From assembly GCA_037443785.1 (NCBI GenBank), contig JBBINR010000018.1, positions 1 through 64,000 of the forward strand: a stretch of 64,000 nucleotides of DNA, in the 5' to 3' direction. Below the pieces are notes generated by a model. The model was not told the DNA's origin and did not search any database. It saw only the letters and a program-made list of their open reading frames with translations. Numbering within the stretch: the first letter of the stretch is position 1; each line of letters opens with the position of its first letter. Below, piece by piece: positions 44,606 through 53,206 of the stretch. The stretch comes from JAQUOA01 sp037443785. Its GTDB lineage: Bacteria > Bacteroidota > Ignavibacteria > UBA10030 > UBA8401. The position numbers and the translations under genes were made by a program.

Positions 44606-45054
44606 TGTTTCCTCTCAAAATAAAGAAAGAGGGGTATTCCCTCCTTCCTTTGCGAAAAAGTTATTGACAAATATTAACTAGAATAATTGATTTTGACATG
44701 CATTCATGATTTTAATAAACGAAAGACGCTAAAATATACTCAAACATGCCATAAAAATCAATGTGCCTAGCTTTCCTGCAACATCTCGAATGATACTTAC
44801 ATTTTATGATCAGGGAAGTTCTGAACCAAGCAATCGAAACACTCTATAGGTCTTTAAAAATTTGGCTTTCACCGCATCAAGAAAATGAACTCGAACCTTT
44901 GACTTTTTCGATTCCCATCTCTCTTGGAATATTCCTTGACAGTATTACGCTAAATTTAGTATTTTATTATTATTCGATGATGTGTAGGAATACTTTTTTC
45001 ATTAAGTCAATCGTATTATCGACAAGTGTATATACGATGAAGGAGTAAAGTTGT
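44606..45054. other. Divergent intergenic region, lpdA operon / zinc-ribbon gene
   Basis: 449 AT-rich nt. It must hold the minus-strand promoter of the lpdA-pdhC operon (TGTCAA and TAATATTTG around 44660-44690 is a possible but weak pair) and the plus-strand promoter at 44936-44965. A plus-strand frame at 44806-45048 has no ribosome site and overlaps that promoter, so I do not call it. Confidence 0.4.
44936..44965 (+). promoter_or_regulatory. Probable sigma-70-type promoter for the zinc-ribbon gene and rpsU
   Basis: TTGACA, 18-nt spacer, TATTTT, about 90 nt before the ATG at 45055. Confidence 0.5.
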
Positions 45055-45426
45055 ATGAGCAAAGCAAAGTACGTAACTCAGGTATGTAGCTCTTGCGGAA
45101 AAGAAGCAAAAATGGAAACAATAGGAGCAGTTGTTGGCTCTGAACATAAAGTGTGGTATCGATGTACCCGGTGTCATCACAGTATCATGATCGACACAAG
45201 TATGAAGAAAAGTGATAATGTGATTAAAGTAACGCGTGAAGATTGCATTAACTATTCACCGGAAAAAATTTTTGAAATCGGAACAGCAATTTATCACGTT
45301 GACTGGGATGATATGGGAAAAGTAACATCGAAAGAAAAAACATCGAGCGGTGGAAATGCTATTTGGGTTGATTTCGAAAAAAATGGATCAAAAAAATTGA
45401 TTGAAAATTTACCGCTTGCAGAATAA
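45055..45426 (+). CDS. Small zinc-ribbon protein with UvrD-Tudor-like C-terminus
   Basis: Seen: 123 residues. The first 45 contain two CxxC knuckles (CSSCGKEA and CTRCHHS), a treble-clef/zinc-ribbon. Residues about 70-120 (IFEIGTAIYHVDWDDMGKV ... IWVDFEKNGSKKLIENL) have the pattern of the small Tudor-like beta-barrel at the C-terminus of UvrD/PcrA helicases (VGDxVxHxxFGxGxV ... VxFxxxGxKxL), which contacts RNA polymerase, and of CarD-like folds. No function is known to me; a transcription- or ribosome-associated accessory role is a guess. AAGGAG precedes the start; rpsU follows 40 nt later. Confidence 0.75.
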   Translation: MSKAKYVTQVCSSCGKEAKMETIGAVVGSEHKVWYRCTRCHHSIMIDTSMKKSDNVIKVTREDCINYSPEKIFEIGTAIYHVDWDDMGKVTSKEKTSSGGNAIWVDFEKNGSKKLIENLPLAE

Positions 45427-45466
45427 TTATTTATAAACAAAATCCAAATCTAAGGAGGTGACTTAC

Positions 45467-45661
45467 TTGGTAGGCGTCGTCGTCAACGAAAATGAATCTA
45501 TTGATCGTGCAATAAAACGTTTCAAGAAAAAATACGAACGTTCAGGTGTTTTGAAGGAATATAAAAAGAGAACATTCTTTACCAAACCTTCAGTGAAGAA
45601 GCGAATGAAACTTGTGAAAGCTGTTCGTCGAAACCAACGCACTGATGAAGAGATGCAATAA
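45467..45661 (+). CDS. rpsU: 30S ribosomal protein S21
   Basis: Seen: 64 residues, VGVVVNENESIDRAIKRFKK, then KYERSGVLKEYKKRTFF and a basic tail. The TTG at 45467 is taken as the start because a full AAGGAGGTG (45452-45460) sits 6 nt upstream and the protein then begins exactly like S21; the in-frame GTG at 45458 is part of the Shine-Dalgarno. Confidence 0.93.
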   Translation: MVGVVVNENESIDRAIKRFKKKYERSGVLKEYKKRTFFTKPSVKKRMKLVKAVRRNQRTDEEMQ

Positions 45662-45663
45662 AT

Positions 45664-45692
45664 AAAAAACCCCGCTTGAAGCGGGGTTTTTT
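45664..45692. terminator. Bidirectional terminator between rpsU and the anti-sigma gene
   Basis: AAAAAACCCCGC / GCGGGGTTTTTT with a 5-nt loop; A- and U-tracts on both sides, so it serves both converging genes. Confidence 0.92.
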
Positions 45693-45713
45693 ATTACACA
45701 ACAGGCATTGTCG

Positions 45714-47252
45714 TTACATTTCGTATAATTTCGGAGATTGGTGCTTTGGAACTTGTTGGACATCTCTCCTTTTATTGTCTTCCCTCAGTAAGGAATCAAG
45801 ATCGATTAATCGTTCTTCGCTTTTTTTATGTTTCTGGAGTTGCTGATCAAATAAATATTCTTTCGTATTAGATTTGAACAACAGTTTCATCCGAGGAGAC
45901 TGTTTTATTGAATCGATATATTCCAATCGAAATTCACCGGAAGGCAATCGTTTTAATATTTTCATAACACTTTTGTCTGCATGCATTTCCATAATAAATG
46001 CACTGTCGCCCATCATTTCAAACTCGTTCGCTGTTGGTAATGGGACAACGGGCACTCTCACTCGCGAAATAACATTATCATTTGCTTCAAAATCATTCGT
46101 TGGAAACGAAGATTCAAAATTGATTTGAAATGCATTGTTCGTTGAATGTAACCGTACCTCATTTCGATTATTTCCACTAACCGTTATCCCCTGTTCAAAT
46201 CCTTGTTGGATCTCAGCGAGATCTCTCATCATTTTTTCTGTTGCAATATGACGTAATCGAACGGAACTCTTGTATGCAATATCTCGAATACTGTCAACAT
46301 TCATCTTCATTTCTGCAATTCCTACAGTATCTTTAGAAACGATCACATACCTATTCGTGCGCGGATATTCAGGAATTCTACTAAAAATAACTTTCGGTGC
46401 TATTGCAGGATCATTCACTGCTATCACCGAATACGGCGCGTTAAGGTCATTTAAATATTTCCGAAATCTCATTTTTTGAACAGGCTCTAATGAAGCTGCA
46501 ATCGTTGAAAGCATTGCACGATTCATTTGTCCAAGTTCCTCATGAATTGCAATTTCTTTATTTTCTCCCACAAGTACAGCCGTTTGTAATTTTTGTTTAT
46601 ATGTTCCAAGAATTGAATCGACAATCACTTGTTGATCTGCCGTAACTCCAAGATTGTTGCAAAAATCTGAGACAGAAATTGCTTTAGGGATCTGAGAACC
46701 GAATTTTTTAACAATTTCAAATTGCGTTCGCTTATTTTCATCATTCTTTACTTGAAGTTCAGTCTTCTTGGAAGAATCAATCGGCAAGGCTCCCAAAAGA
46801 GCAAAATGAAGAACATCATCGTTAGTTAGATTTGTAAACAACGGAAATATATTTCCACTAAGCAATGAATTTTGAACAAATTCCTTCTTTTCCTTAAAAA
46901 ATTTATGGAATAACGGGGCATCTTTAATATATACACCACCGATAATAATTATAATTACCGTCGCCACAAGGGCTAACGAAATTGATGAACGATGAATCAT
47001 TAGAAAAGGAAACCGTAGATTTCTTCTTATCTCAATTTTATTAACAAGCCTCAACCAAAACCATTCGTTGGGTAAAATTTTCTTTTTATGCGAAAGGGAT
47101 TGTTTAGCAGATTGTAAAAACTTAACTTCGCGTTCAATCTGCGGATGGGTTGAAAGATAATCCTGCATTTTTTTAACTTCTGCAGAATCTAATTCTCCAT
47201 CTACATAAAGTGAAAGAATCCGTTCAAGTTCTTTTTTCGTAAGCTGTTCCAT
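45714..47252 (-). CDS. Membrane-anchored anti-sigma-like protein with long extracytoplasmic domain
   Basis: Seen: 512 residues. The N-terminus (LERILSLYVDGELDSAEVKK) resembles the anti-sigma domain that binds ECF factors, without the zinc HCxxC pair. A membrane segment lies near residues 90-108 (SLALVATVIIIIIGGVYI). The outer part includes a helical LGVTADQQVIVDSILGTYKQ ... LEPVQKMRFRKYL stretch reminiscent of Spy/CpxP-type helices, then a less ordered tail. It starts right after the ECF sigma gene, so it is most likely its regulator, possibly sensing envelope condition. Family not firmly recognised. Confidence 0.65.
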   Translation of the reverse strand: MEQLTKKELERILSLYVDGELDSAEVKKMQDYLSTHPQIEREVKFLQSAKQSLSHKKKILPNEWFWLRLVNKIEIRRNLRFPFLMIHRSSISLALVATVIIIIIGGVYIKDAPLFHKFFKEKKEFVQNSLLSGNIFPLFTNLTNDDVLHFALLGALPIDSSKKTELQVKNDENKRTQFEIVKKFGSQIPKAISVSDFCNNLGVTADQQVIVDSILGTYKQKLQTAVLVGENKEIAIHEELGQMNRAMLSTIAASLEPVQKMRFRKYLNDLNAPYSVIAVNDPAIAPKVIFSRIPEYPRTNRYVIVSKDTVGIAEMKMNVDSIRDIAYKSSVRLRHIATEKMMRDLAEIQQGFEQGITVSGNNRNEVRLHSTNNAFQINFESSFPTNDFEANDNVISRVRVPVVPLPTANEFEMMGDSAFIMEMHADKSVMKILKRLPSGEFRLEYIDSIKQSPRMKLLFKSNTKEYLFDQQLQKHKKSEERLIDLDSLLREDNKRRDVQQVPKHQSPKLYEM

Positions 47253-47254
47253 TG

Positions 47255-47860
47255 CTAAGTCAGTAACAAAAGTGGCATTAATATTTCCTTTAACATTGTT
47301 CGTCCGCGAGACAGTCTTGATTTTACTGTGCCAACTTCACATTTCAAGATTTCGGCAATTTCATCATAAGACATTCCGTCGACATCTTTAAGAATTATCG
47401 GAAGACGGTATTTATCGGGTAATTTGTTCAGCGATTCTTCAATAACTTCATGAATATTTTCATCGTCAAACGTAACCGGTTTTAAGTTTTCGATAGCAAT
47501 TTTTGAAGTTTGTTCCACATGGTGAAAAGTAAAAAACCTTTTTACTTTTCTTTTCCGCATTTCATCGCGGCACTTATTGACCGTAATTCTATACAACCAA
47601 GTGTAAAATGAAGATTCAAATCGAAATTTCGGAAGAGCTTCAAATACTTTAATGAAAATCTCTTGTGCCAAATCGTCAACGATTTCTTGTTCGCTAAAAA
47701 TGGAATAAACCAAATTCCTGATTTTTTCTTGATATCGTTCTACCAAATATCGAAAAACCGTCTGATCCCCACTTTGAAACATCACTATGAGAGCATCATC
47801 ACTTTTTTGATTATTTGGTAGATTGGCGTTATTGATATTAATTACAGCTGTTTTTGCCAT
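47255..47860 (-). CDS. ECF-type RNA polymerase sigma factor
   Basis: Seen: 201 residues with region 2 (YLVERYQEKIRNLVYSIF, DDLAQEIFIKVFEALPKF, SSFYTWLYRITVNKCRDEMR) and region 4 helix-turn-helix (LPDKYRLPIILKDVDGMSYD, EIAEILKCEVGTVKSRLSRG). No sigma-1.1 or region 3, so group IV. The next gene, 2 nt later, encodes its probable anti-sigma. Target promoters unknown. Confidence 0.94.
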   Translation of the reverse strand: MAKTAVININNANLPNNQKSDDALIVMFQSGDQTVFRYLVERYQEKIRNLVYSIFSEQEIVDDLAQEIFIKVFEALPKFRFESSFYTWLYRITVNKCRDEMRKRKVKRFFTFHHVEQTSKIAIENLKPVTFDDENIHEVIEESLNKLPDKYRLPIILKDVDGMSYDEIAEILKCEVGTVKSRLSRGRTMLKEILMPLLLLT

Positions 47861-47914
47861 CGATGACGATTTTTTATTTATTTAGACGGCCAGTAGGGTA
47901 AATTGTTCCTGTTT

Positions 47915-47955
47915 AAAATAAAAAAACCGATGAAATTATCACCGGTTTTTTAAAA
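47915..47955 (-). terminator. Rho-independent terminator after the histone-like gene
   Basis: Minus strand ACCGGTGA / TCATCGGT stem (one G-U pair) with a 5-nt loop, flanked by A- and T-tracts on both sides. Confidence 0.8.
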
Positions 47956-47967
47956 CGTAAAGTATTC

Positions 47968-48189
47968 TTATTCTGCGTTTTCAGAAGCTCCTTCTTGGTT
48001 TCCACCTTCGTCGTTTCCTACCCCCTTCAATTCTTGAACTTCAACTCGAATTTCTTGGGCTTTTCGCTTTAATTCAGCCATATGCTTTCTTACGCGAGTA
48101 CCGGCCGATTTATTGTTTTTATCGTAAAATTTAACAAAATCTTTTTCGAATGATTGAACAAGTTCAACAAGTTCTGTAAATCGACTCAT
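47968..48189 (-). CDS. Histone H1-like small DNA-associated protein
   Basis: Seen: 73 residues, highly charged: RFTELVELVQSFEKDFVKFY, then DKNNKSAGTRVRKHMAELKR and a short acidic Gly/Asn/Glu tail. The core matches the short Hc1/histone H1-like proteins of Bacteroidota and Chlamydiae, which pack DNA or modulate the nucleoid. The family normally ends shortly after the QEIRVEVQELK helix; the acidic tail is an addition. A ribosome site (GGAGAGA) lies just upstream. Monocistronic with its own terminator. Confidence 0.8.
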   Translation of the reverse strand: MSRFTELVELVQSFEKDFVKFYDKNNKSAGTRVRKHMAELKRKAQEIRVEVQELKGVGNDEGGNQEGASENAE

Positions 48190-48279
48190 TCTCTCTCCTT
48201 ATTTGATGTGATAAAATACTGGCGAATTATAAGCAAATATGAGCCTAAATAAAGAAAGAATCAAGAAAAATTTTCCTTG

Positions 48280-49110
48280 CTAAAAATCCGGTGAAATCAC
48301 GGGAAATTTTGGTGAATTACTTTGTTTTACAACAAAAAATGCAACTAACAATAAAATCAGTGAAAAAAGCCATCCTTCTGCAACAAAAAACGTAGATTTA
48401 GTTGTAAAAAAAGGATCGGAATCGATGACAATTGACCTCAACAAAAGTGAAGACGTCAGCATGAGACCGATTCTAAATGAATACCCCACCCAAAGCGTTA
48501 AATATCGTAAATACAAGAACGAACAAAAAACTCCAATGGAAAATTTTGAAAAAAGTAATACACTAAAATTCTCTACTCCAAATTGTTCAAAATTAATATT
48601 GTCTGTTAGACTAAAAAAACTCCAGACCAAGCTAGAGATAAAAATGGCTCTCAATTGAGATTGAAATTTAAAAAGCGAATTCAAAAGAATATATCGAAAA
48701 AATATTTCTTCAAGGAAAATTGTTGTTACTGAAAATACATAAATCGCAGGAATATCAAATAACGAGGCAAGCACCAAAGTCAATTTGTTTTCAACCTGAT
48801 TTGGAATCAATAATTTGAAAACATATCCCACTCCAATGACTACAATATAAATGATTAACGGAAAAAAAAATAAACCAACATTAACTTTCCAATTCCAATT
48901 ATGAATATTTATTGATTCAAGAGAAATGCTAAAATGTTTTTCTTTATAGAGGAAAAAAAGAAATCCTACAAGTGCAATTAGTCTAAAATCTAATGTAATT
49001 TCCCAAATGTAAAAGAGAAATGGGATTTCAAAGTATTGAAAAATTAAAGAAATTAGCGAAATAACTAAGGCAAAAAATATGAAATACAAAAGAAATTTTG
49101 ATTCACTCAT
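48280..49110 (-). CDS. CPBP-type membrane protein, probably not an active protease
   Basis: Seen: 276 residues, about eight hydrophobic segments. Motif 1 of the CPBP (Abi/CAAX protease) family is present as EEIFFR near residue 135. The histidines of motifs 2 and 3 (FxxxH and HxxxN) are not seen: the matching stretches read LVWSFFSLTDN and WVGYSFRIGLM. It is thus likely a non-catalytic relative, or a rapidly diverging one. Lower-complexity composition (Phe/Ile/Ser-rich). 23 nt separate it from the SDR gene upstream. Confidence 0.65.
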   Translation of the reverse strand: MSESKFLLYFIFFALVISLISLIFQYFEIPFLFYIWEITLDFRLIALVGFLFFLYKEKHFSISLESINIHNWNWKVNVGLFFFPLIIYIVVIGVGYVFKLLIPNQVENKLTLVLASLFDIPAIYVFSVTTIFLEEIFFRYILLNSLFKFQSQLRAIFISSLVWSFFSLTDNINFEQFGVENFSVLLFSKFSIGVFCSFLYLRYLTLWVGYSFRIGLMLTSSLLLRSIVIDSDPFFTTKSTFFVAEGWLFSLILLLVAFFVVKQSNSPKFPVISPDF

Positions 49111-49133
49111 TATACTTCCGATATAGAACGATA

Positions 49134-49892
49134 TTATCCAATAAGTACGCTTCCACCATTTACATTTAATATTTCTCCCGTAATATGTCGCGCAAGATCT
49201 GACGCAAGAAAAACAATCGGACCAGCAATATCTTCAGGTGTTGGAATCCTTTGAATCGGAATTTTTTCTCTCTCTTGTTCACGGTACTCTTTATCCGCGA
49301 AAACTTCGGCGTTTAATTCGGTATCAACCCATCCAGGGGCAACACTATTAACATTGATATTATACGGGCCAAGTTCTGTTGCGATAGCTTTCGTAAATGA
49401 AATTACGCCTCCCTTCGATGCAGCATAGTGAGAATGCTCCGCTTCGCCTCGTTGTCCAGCAGTACTAGAAATATTGATAATCTTTCCACTTTTTTGCTGT
49501 TTCATTATTGGCACGACAGCATTTGTCAAATAGAATAATCCATCAAGATTTACTTCCATGGTTTTTTTCCATACTTTTTCATCCATTTCACCAATTTTCC
49601 CGTGAGTCCAAATACCAGCATTATTAACTAGTACATCAATGCGACCAAACTTTTTAATTGCTTGTTTTACCACGTATGAAGCACTCTTTGGCTTTGATAT
49701 ATCAGCTTTTAATGCTAAACAATCACTTCCAAATTTTCGCACGTTTGATACAACAGTGTCAGCCGAATTCTTATTTTTAGTATAAGTAATGACAACATTT
49801 GCACCAGCTTTGGCAAACAAAATAGCCGTGGCAGCACCAATTCCTCTTGATCCTCCAGTAATTATAGCAACTTTTCCATTTAATTTTATCAT
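49134..49892 (-). CDS. SDR-family oxidoreductase, FabG-like
   Basis: NAD(P)H-dependent reductase. Seen: 252 residues with the Rossmann TGGSRGIGAATAILFAKAGA, NNAG, catalytic Ser in NISSTAGQRGE, YAASKGG (Tyr and Lys) and the C-terminal ITGEILNVNGG of 3-oxoacyl-ACP reductases. No fatty acid genes nearby, so the substrate is open. Divergent from fur. Confidence 0.92.
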   Translation of the reverse strand: MIKLNGKVAIITGGSRGIGAATAILFAKAGANVVITYTKNKNSADTVVSNVRKFGSDCLALKADISKPKSASYVVKQAIKKFGRIDVLVNNAGIWTHGKIGEMDEKVWKKTMEVNLDGLFYLTNAVVPIMKQQKSGKIINISSTAGQRGEAEHSHYAASKGGVISFTKAIATELGPYNINVNSVAPGWVDTELNAEVFADKEYREQEREKIPIQRIPTPEDIAGPIVFLASDLARHITGEILNVNGGSVLIG

Positions 49893-50050
49893 GTATCCCT
49901 TTAAGACAATTTGGTATTAAATTTGTTACACTATGATATAAATATACAAAATTATTTCTCTTCAGAGAAAATATTTTGTTTAGACAAAACAGGATAAAAT
50001 TAGTCCAATTTGTTATTTTTAATAATTTTAGCACATTTAGCTTGTCGAAG

Positions 50051-50090
50051 TCTAAATTAATATTTATATTAATTTAGATTAAGTCTAAAT
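50051..50090. promoter_or_regulatory. Palindromic operators before fur-feoAB
   Basis: TCTAAATTAATAT-TT-ATATTAATTTAGA (50051-50078) is a perfect palindrome with 13-nt arms. Its right part overlaps a second one, ATTTAGA-TTAAG-TCTAAAT (50072-50090), ending 9 nt before the fur start codon. Position and TTTAGA/TCTAAA half-sites fit autoregulation by a Fur-type dimer. Confidence 0.65.
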
Positions 50091-50098
50091 AAACAGTA

Positions 50099-50533
50099 AT
50101 GGATATCGAACTAGCAAAAGAAAATTTTACAAAGTATTTAAAAGCCGGAAGTTATCGAATCACTCCAGAGCGATTTATGATCTTAGAAGCAGTTATGATG
50201 TTTGACGGACATTTTGATGCTGACGAACTTTTCTTTCAGATGAAAACAGGCGGACAAAAAGTTTCTCGAGCAACTGTTTACAATACATTGGATCTTCTTC
50301 AAGATTGCGGATTAATTTCAAAGTATAGATTTGGAGAAAACCATTCACGATATGAAAAAGCATTTGGACGCCCACATCATCATCACCTTATCTGTTTGGA
50401 ATGCGGAGACATTATCGAATTTGTGAATGATAGAATTGAAAAAATTGAAAAAGAAGTGTGCGAATCGAACAATTTTAATTCTCAAACTTCTACTTTACAA
50501 ATTTTTGGAATCTGTTCAAAATGTCAAAAATAA
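50099..50533 (+). CDS. fur: Fur-family transcriptional regulator
   Basis: Metal-responsive repressor. Seen: 144 residues with N-terminal winged helix (YRITPERFMILEAVMMFDGH, VSRATVYNTLDLLQDCGL), the metal-binding HHHHLICLECGDIIEF segment and a C-terminal CSKCQK, so both CxxC pairs of the structural zinc site are present. Location ahead of feoAB argues for iron (Fur) rather than zinc or peroxide sensing. The ATG of feoA lies inside its 3' end. Confidence 0.93.
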   Translation: MDIELAKENFTKYLKAGSYRITPERFMILEAVMMFDGHFDADELFFQMKTGGQKVSRATVYNTLDLLQDCGLISKYRFGENHSRYEKAFGRPHHHHLICLECGDIIEFVNDRIEKIEKEVCESNNFNSQTSTLQIFGICSKCQK

Positions 50534-50766
50534 AAAAGATGAATACATTAGCACAAACACCTGCCGGAAAAAAGGTACGTGTTTCAAAAATTGAATCGCA
50601 ACCCGAAACCTGCCACAGACTCCTTGAATTAGGATTCTGCGAAAATGCAACCATTCGATGCGTCGTAAACGGATCTAATCAGTTGATTTGCGAAGTATGC
50701 AATACAAAAATTGGATTGCATCATTCAATTGCAAATTCAATTATTGTAACTCCGCTTGAAAAATAA
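50521..50766 (+). CDS. feoA: Ferrous iron transport protein A
   Basis: Small SH3-like protein that binds FeoB. Seen: 81 residues; TLAQTPAGKKVRVSKIES, LLELGFCENATIRCV and ICEVCNTKIGLHHSIANSII follow the FeoA pattern. The start overlaps fur by 13 nt; ATG at 50539 is an alternative that avoids overlap. Three nt from the feoB frame. Confidence 0.9.
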   Translation: MSKIKKMNTLAQTPAGKKVRVSKIESQPETCHRLLELGFCENATIRCVVNGSNQLICEVCNTKIGLHHSIANSIIVTPLEK

Positions 50767-50828
50767 AATTGATATCGTATCGAAGGATACTTGCAACAAT
50801 AAATTCAAAATGGAATTGTAGCGGTTTA

Positions 50829-52937
50829 ATGTCCTTTCAACTTTCACATAAAGAAATAGATTACATTGCATTAATTGGTAATCCCAACAGCGGGAAAACA
50901 ACCATTTTTAATTCTTTAACTGGCCTTCGTCAAAAAGTTGGAAATTACCCCGGCGTTACAGTCGAAAAAAAAGAAGGTAAAATTTCATTATCGAATGGAA
51001 ATGAAATTACTGTTTTAGATCTTCCCGGAACTTACTCCCTTTCTGCAAACAGTCCCGATGAAAAAATTGCAACTGATGTTCTTCTTGGAAAGTCACACGG
51101 AATTCCGATTCCGGGCGTTATTATTTGCGTTTTGGATGCAAGTAATTTGGAGCGAAATCTTTATCTGCTTAGCCAGATTATTGATCAACATATCCCTGTG
51201 ATTGTTGCACTCAATATGATCGATGTCGCTGAACGAAGGGGAATAAAAATAAATATTGAAAAATTATCTTCGTTGCTTGGTGTTACGATAATTCCGACTG
51301 TTGCAAGCAAGCAAATTGGAATATCAGAGTTAATATCTTCGTTACAGAAAAACATTTCAGTCTCACCTTTTGCTCGAACATGGAATCTACCCGAAAAAGT
51401 TTCTATGGAATACAAGGAACTGACTTCTCTGTTGATTGCCAATGATCATCGGAATGAAAAAGCCGCCTATCACGAAGCACAAGTATTGCTATCAAGTTTG
51501 CGTAATACTGATTCATTTGAAAATCAATATTCACCTGAAACTCTTTCTCATCTCGAAAAAGATTATGAAAACTTATCTTCCTGGGGAATAAATCGCCATT
51601 CCGTTTTTGTGGAATCTCGATACAAATGGATACGACAAATTTTAAATGAGTGCGTTACACTTTCTGATAATGAAGAAATCCATTCATTAAGCGATAGAAT
51701 GGATGCAATTCTAACTCATCGAATTTGGGGTTTGATAATTTTTTTCGCAATTATGAGTTTAATGTTTCAAACAATTTTTTCGTGGGCAACCATTCCAATG
51801 AATTTAATCGGTGCTGGATTCAATTGGATAGGGCATCAAATTGGAGCAATACTTCCGCCGGGTGATCTGCATGACCTTATTGTGAATGGAGCAATCGGTG
51901 GCGTCGGAGCAGTGGTAACATTTCTTCCACAAATTCTTTTCCTTTTTTTGTTTCTTGGAATTTTAGAAGACAGCGGGTATATGGCAAGAGCTGCGTTTGT
52001 AATGGATCGAGTAATGCGCAAAGTCGGACTGCATGGAAGATCGTTCATCCCGCTTCTAAGTTCTTTCGCTTGTGCAATTCCTGGAATAATGGCTACACGA
52101 ACAATTGAAAATCCCAAGGATAGACTTGTTACAATGCTTGTAGCGCCTCTAATGAGTTGCAGTGCAAGATTGCCGGTGTATGCTTTAATGATTGGAACTT
52201 TTATTCCGAACATAACGGTATTTGGCATATTCGGCTTACCAGGATTGGTGCTTATTTCCATGTATATTTTGGGATTAACGGCCGCTTTATTTATGGCTTG
52301 GGTTTTTAAACGCACTCTATTGAAGAGTAAATCTTCGGCATTCGTAATGGAATTTCCTCCATATAGGGTTCCATCAATAAAGAATACTTTCATTCACATG
52401 TGGGAACGAGCAAAAATTTTTTTACAAACTGCTGGAACAATTATTCTTGGTGCGTCAATTATTTTATGGTTCCTTGCAACATATCCAAAAGTTGACAGCA
52501 CAAATCCTTCAGAACGTTTAGCCCATAGTTTCGTCGGACAAGCGGGAAAAATTATCGAACCAGCACTTAAACCGCTCGGGTTTGATTGGAAAATTGGAAT
52601 CGGAATAATCAGCTCAATACTTCAACGCGAAGTTTTTGTGAGCACAATGGGAACAATCTACAATATCGAAAATGGTTCTGATAAATCACTTTCATTACGA
52701 GAACAATTGCAGAAAGAAATTGATCCTAAAACAGGTTTACCAAAATTTACTGCTTTAACAGCACTATGCATCATGGTGTATTACGTTCTTGCTATGCAGT
52801 GTATGTCAACTATTGCTGTGATGAAACGTGAAACCAACGGATGGACATGGCCGGCTTTTCAATTTGCGTATATGACGATTCTTGCATACGTAGGAACATT
52901 TGTAACCTATAGGATTGGATTATGGATCATATCATAA
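50829..52937 (+). CDS. feoB: Ferrous iron transporter FeoB
   Basis: Inner-membrane Fe(II) transporter with a cytoplasmic GTPase. Seen: 702 residues; G1 GNPNSGKTT, G2 region VGNYPGVTVEKKEG, G3 DLPGTYSL, G4 NMID, followed by two Gate repeats with GVGAVVTFLPQILFLFLFLG and LQREVFVSTMG. The ATG at 50829 is the first that fits the family; the frame is open from a TTG at 50769. Ribosome site weak, so coupling with feoA is likely. Confidence 0.97.
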   Translation: MSFQLSHKEIDYIALIGNPNSGKTTIFNSLTGLRQKVGNYPGVTVEKKEGKISLSNGNEITVLDLPGTYSLSANSPDEKIATDVLLGKSHGIPIPGVIICVLDASNLERNLYLLSQIIDQHIPVIVALNMIDVAERRGIKINIEKLSSLLGVTIIPTVASKQIGISELISSLQKNISVSPFARTWNLPEKVSMEYKELTSLLIANDHRNEKAAYHEAQVLLSSLRNTDSFENQYSPETLSHLEKDYENLSSWGINRHSVFVESRYKWIRQILNECVTLSDNEEIHSLSDRMDAILTHRIWGLIIFFAIMSLMFQTIFSWATIPMNLIGAGFNWIGHQIGAILPPGDLHDLIVNGAIGGVGAVVTFLPQILFLFLFLGILEDSGYMARAAFVMDRVMRKVGLHGRSFIPLLSSFACAIPGIMATRTIENPKDRLVTMLVAPLMSCSARLPVYALMIGTFIPNITVFGIFGLPGLVLISMYILGLTAALFMAWVFKRTLLKSKSSAFVMEFPPYRVPSIKNTFIHMWERAKIFLQTAGTIILGASIILWFLATYPKVDSTNPSERLAHSFVGQAGKIIEPALKPLGFDWKIGIGIISSILQREVFVSTMGTIYNIENGSDKSLSLREQLQKEIDPKTGLPKFTALTALCIMVYYVLAMQCMSTIAVMKRETNGWTWPAFQFAYMTILAYVGTFVTYRIGLWIIS

Positions 52938-53095
52938 ATAATTGGCAAGAATATATTTCACTTGGAATTGTAGCTATAGCCTTTGTGCTGATCGTCCGAA
53001 GTCGAATTACGAATAAGAAGAATAACCAAAGCTGTAGTAACTGCTCTCTTGCTGCAATGAAAAATAACATCGAATATAAGCCGCATCGTAGTTAA
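52922..53095 (+). CDS. FeoB-associated Cys-rich small membrane protein
   Basis: Seen: 57 residues starting within the feoB stop region (16-nt overlap). One membrane helix (YISLGIVAIAFVLIVRSRI) followed by a short basic tail with a CSNC pair (QSCSNCSLAAMK). This is the layout of the FeoB-associated Cys-rich membrane protein family (single TM plus CxxC), which stands in for FeoC in many bacteria. Role: accessory or maturation partner of FeoB; mechanism unknown. Confidence 0.8.
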   Translation: MDHIINNWQEYISLGIVAIAFVLIVRSRITNKKNNQSCSNCSLAAMKNNIEYKPHRS

Positions 53096-53206
53096 TTCGA
53101 GGAAGCATCTGCAAATCAACGTGATATTTTTTCAAAAAATCATAAATAGAAGTGATTTATTTCATGTCACTTTGTTGTCATCATATAAAATTTTTATGGA
53201 GTTAAT

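Noticed and set aside
44806..45048. 80-codon plus-strand frame upstream of the zinc-ribbon gene
   Set aside because: Overlaps a good promoter (44936-44965), has no ribosome site and no recognisable family.
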